Below are positions 63,515-64,000 of a stretch of DNA of 64,000 nucleotides, in pieces. Each line of letters begins with the position of its first letter. Position 1 is the first letter of the stretch. Origin of the DNA: Brachybacterium aquaticum (GTDB lineage Bacteria > Actinomycetota > Actinomycetes > Actinomycetales > Dermabacteraceae); assembly GCF_014204755.1 (NCBI RefSeq), contig NZ_JACHLZ010000001.1, positions 2,232,001 through 2,296,000 of the forward strand, given 5' to 3'. The notes under the pieces are model-generated. The model saw only the letters and a list, made by a program, of their open reading frames with translations. It searched no databases and was not told where the DNA came from. The position numbers were made by a program, and so were the translations under genes.

Positions 63515-64000
63515 CGTGCGTCCTCCGCACCGTCGGCGGGATCGGCATCGGCGGGATCGGCATCGGAGGTCGATGCCGCCTCGTCCCTGCCGCCCATGCT
63601 CTGGGAGGTGTAGAGGATGGTCGGGGTGTAGACGGAGCCCGACCAGGACGACGTCGAGGTCGGCGCTGTCTCGGTGGGCTCGGGGGTCGACTCGGAGTGC
63701 TCTGGGCCCGTCTCGGAGTGATCTGGGCCCGCCTCGGACCTCGAGGCCGCGTCCGCGTGCGCGTCCGGTGCCGCCTGCAGAGAGGGGTCCGTCGGCGGGA
63801 TCACGGGATCAGCGACCGGCGGCGCGGTCCGGGTCTCAGCACCCGCCCGGCGTACCTGGGAGGGGCCGTTCTGCGTGGCACGCAGGACCTCGAGGAAGGC
63901 GCGGGCCCCGCCCTCGGTCTCGTAGTCGATGTACCAGGGGGTCCCGGCTCCGCGCGCCATCGCGCGCAGCTGTCCGACGGTCTGCACCACGGTGCCGGCG
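63511..64000 (-). CDS. Protein with SVYT C-terminal tail, N-terminus cut by window edge (gene g)
   Basis: 163 codons visible, open to base 64000. The frame reads AGTVVQTVGQLRAMARGAGT, PWYIDYETEGGARAFLEVL, a Pro/Ala/Glu/Ser linker, and the tail SWSGSVYTPTILYTSQSM followed by an Asp/Ala end. A GTG at 63990 could be the start, but the sequence reads smoothly into the edge, so it is probably partial. First visible gene of the g-f pair. Confidence 0.6.
   Translation of the reverse strand, partial: AGTVVQTVGQLRAMARGAGTPWYIDYETEGGARAFLEVLRATQNGPSQVRRAGAETRTAPPVADPVIPPTDPSLQAAPDAHADAASRSEAGPDHSETGPEHSESTPEPTETAPTSTSSWSGSVYTPTILYTSQSMGGRDEAASTSDADPADADPADGAEDAR

Overview
The window comes from a very GC-rich actinobacterium. 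Mycothione reductase, a BldC-type regulator next to a DUF3073 gene and purM/purF, GuaB1, DUF3151, DUF3817-SURF1 next to guaA, and GTG starts all point to Actinomycetota. The overall character suggests Micrococcales, perhaps a Brachybacterium-like Dermabacteraceae member; the genus is a guess. Most of the window is ordinary chromosomal housekeeping DNA. The unusual parts are an IS110-type element with a readable candidate bridge RNA, and a cluster of small paralogous unknown genes at the right edge.

Layout: 1-3 kb, isoprenoid ispD (cut by the window edge) divergent from an orphan PTS IIB-like gene, ispF and ilvA. 3-10 kb, galE, guaB1, a large LytR-CpsA-Psr protein and mycothione reductase. 10-19 kb, two secreted NlpC/P60 hydrolases flanking a possible operon of a short UvrA-like ATPase, an MBL hydrolase and an RlmA-type methyltransferase, then a HAD phosphatase, a 14-bp tandem repeat array and a membrane protein. 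19-23 kb, a DtxR regulator, a CPBP protease and sucCD. 23-28 kb, two Arg/Asp-rich small membrane proteins, a 971-aa membrane-cupredoxin-copper nitrite reductase fusion and a VOC protein. 28-34 kb, pcrA, membrane proteins, an alpha/beta hydrolase and bldC in an overlapping run. 34-41 kb, DUF3073 and the minus-strand run purA-SCP-cutC-small membrane protein-purF-purM. 41-48 kb, DUF3151, an APH-like kinase with a long Gln/Pro/Ala tail, dtd, gph, gpmA, a HerA-like ATPase and a NAT_N/GNAT_C acyltransferase. 48-55 kb, a TetR/MFS divergent pair with a clear operator, GNAT, guaA, DUF3817 and SURF1. 55.6-57.1 kb, the IS110 element. 57-60.5 kb, pta-ackA. 60.6-64 kb, seven coupled small genes, four of which end in the same S-V-Y-T-x-T peptide.

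Two window-wide patterns stand out. First, about 20 genes have a TANNNT-like -10 hexamer ending 6 or 7 bases before the start codon, so leaderless mRNAs look common; I used this to choose several starts. Second, a short palindromic motif (GTCGGCCGACGGG and parts of it) recurs dozens of times in intergenic DNA and in low-complexity coding linkers. No tRNA, rRNA, CRISPR array or replication origin was seen.
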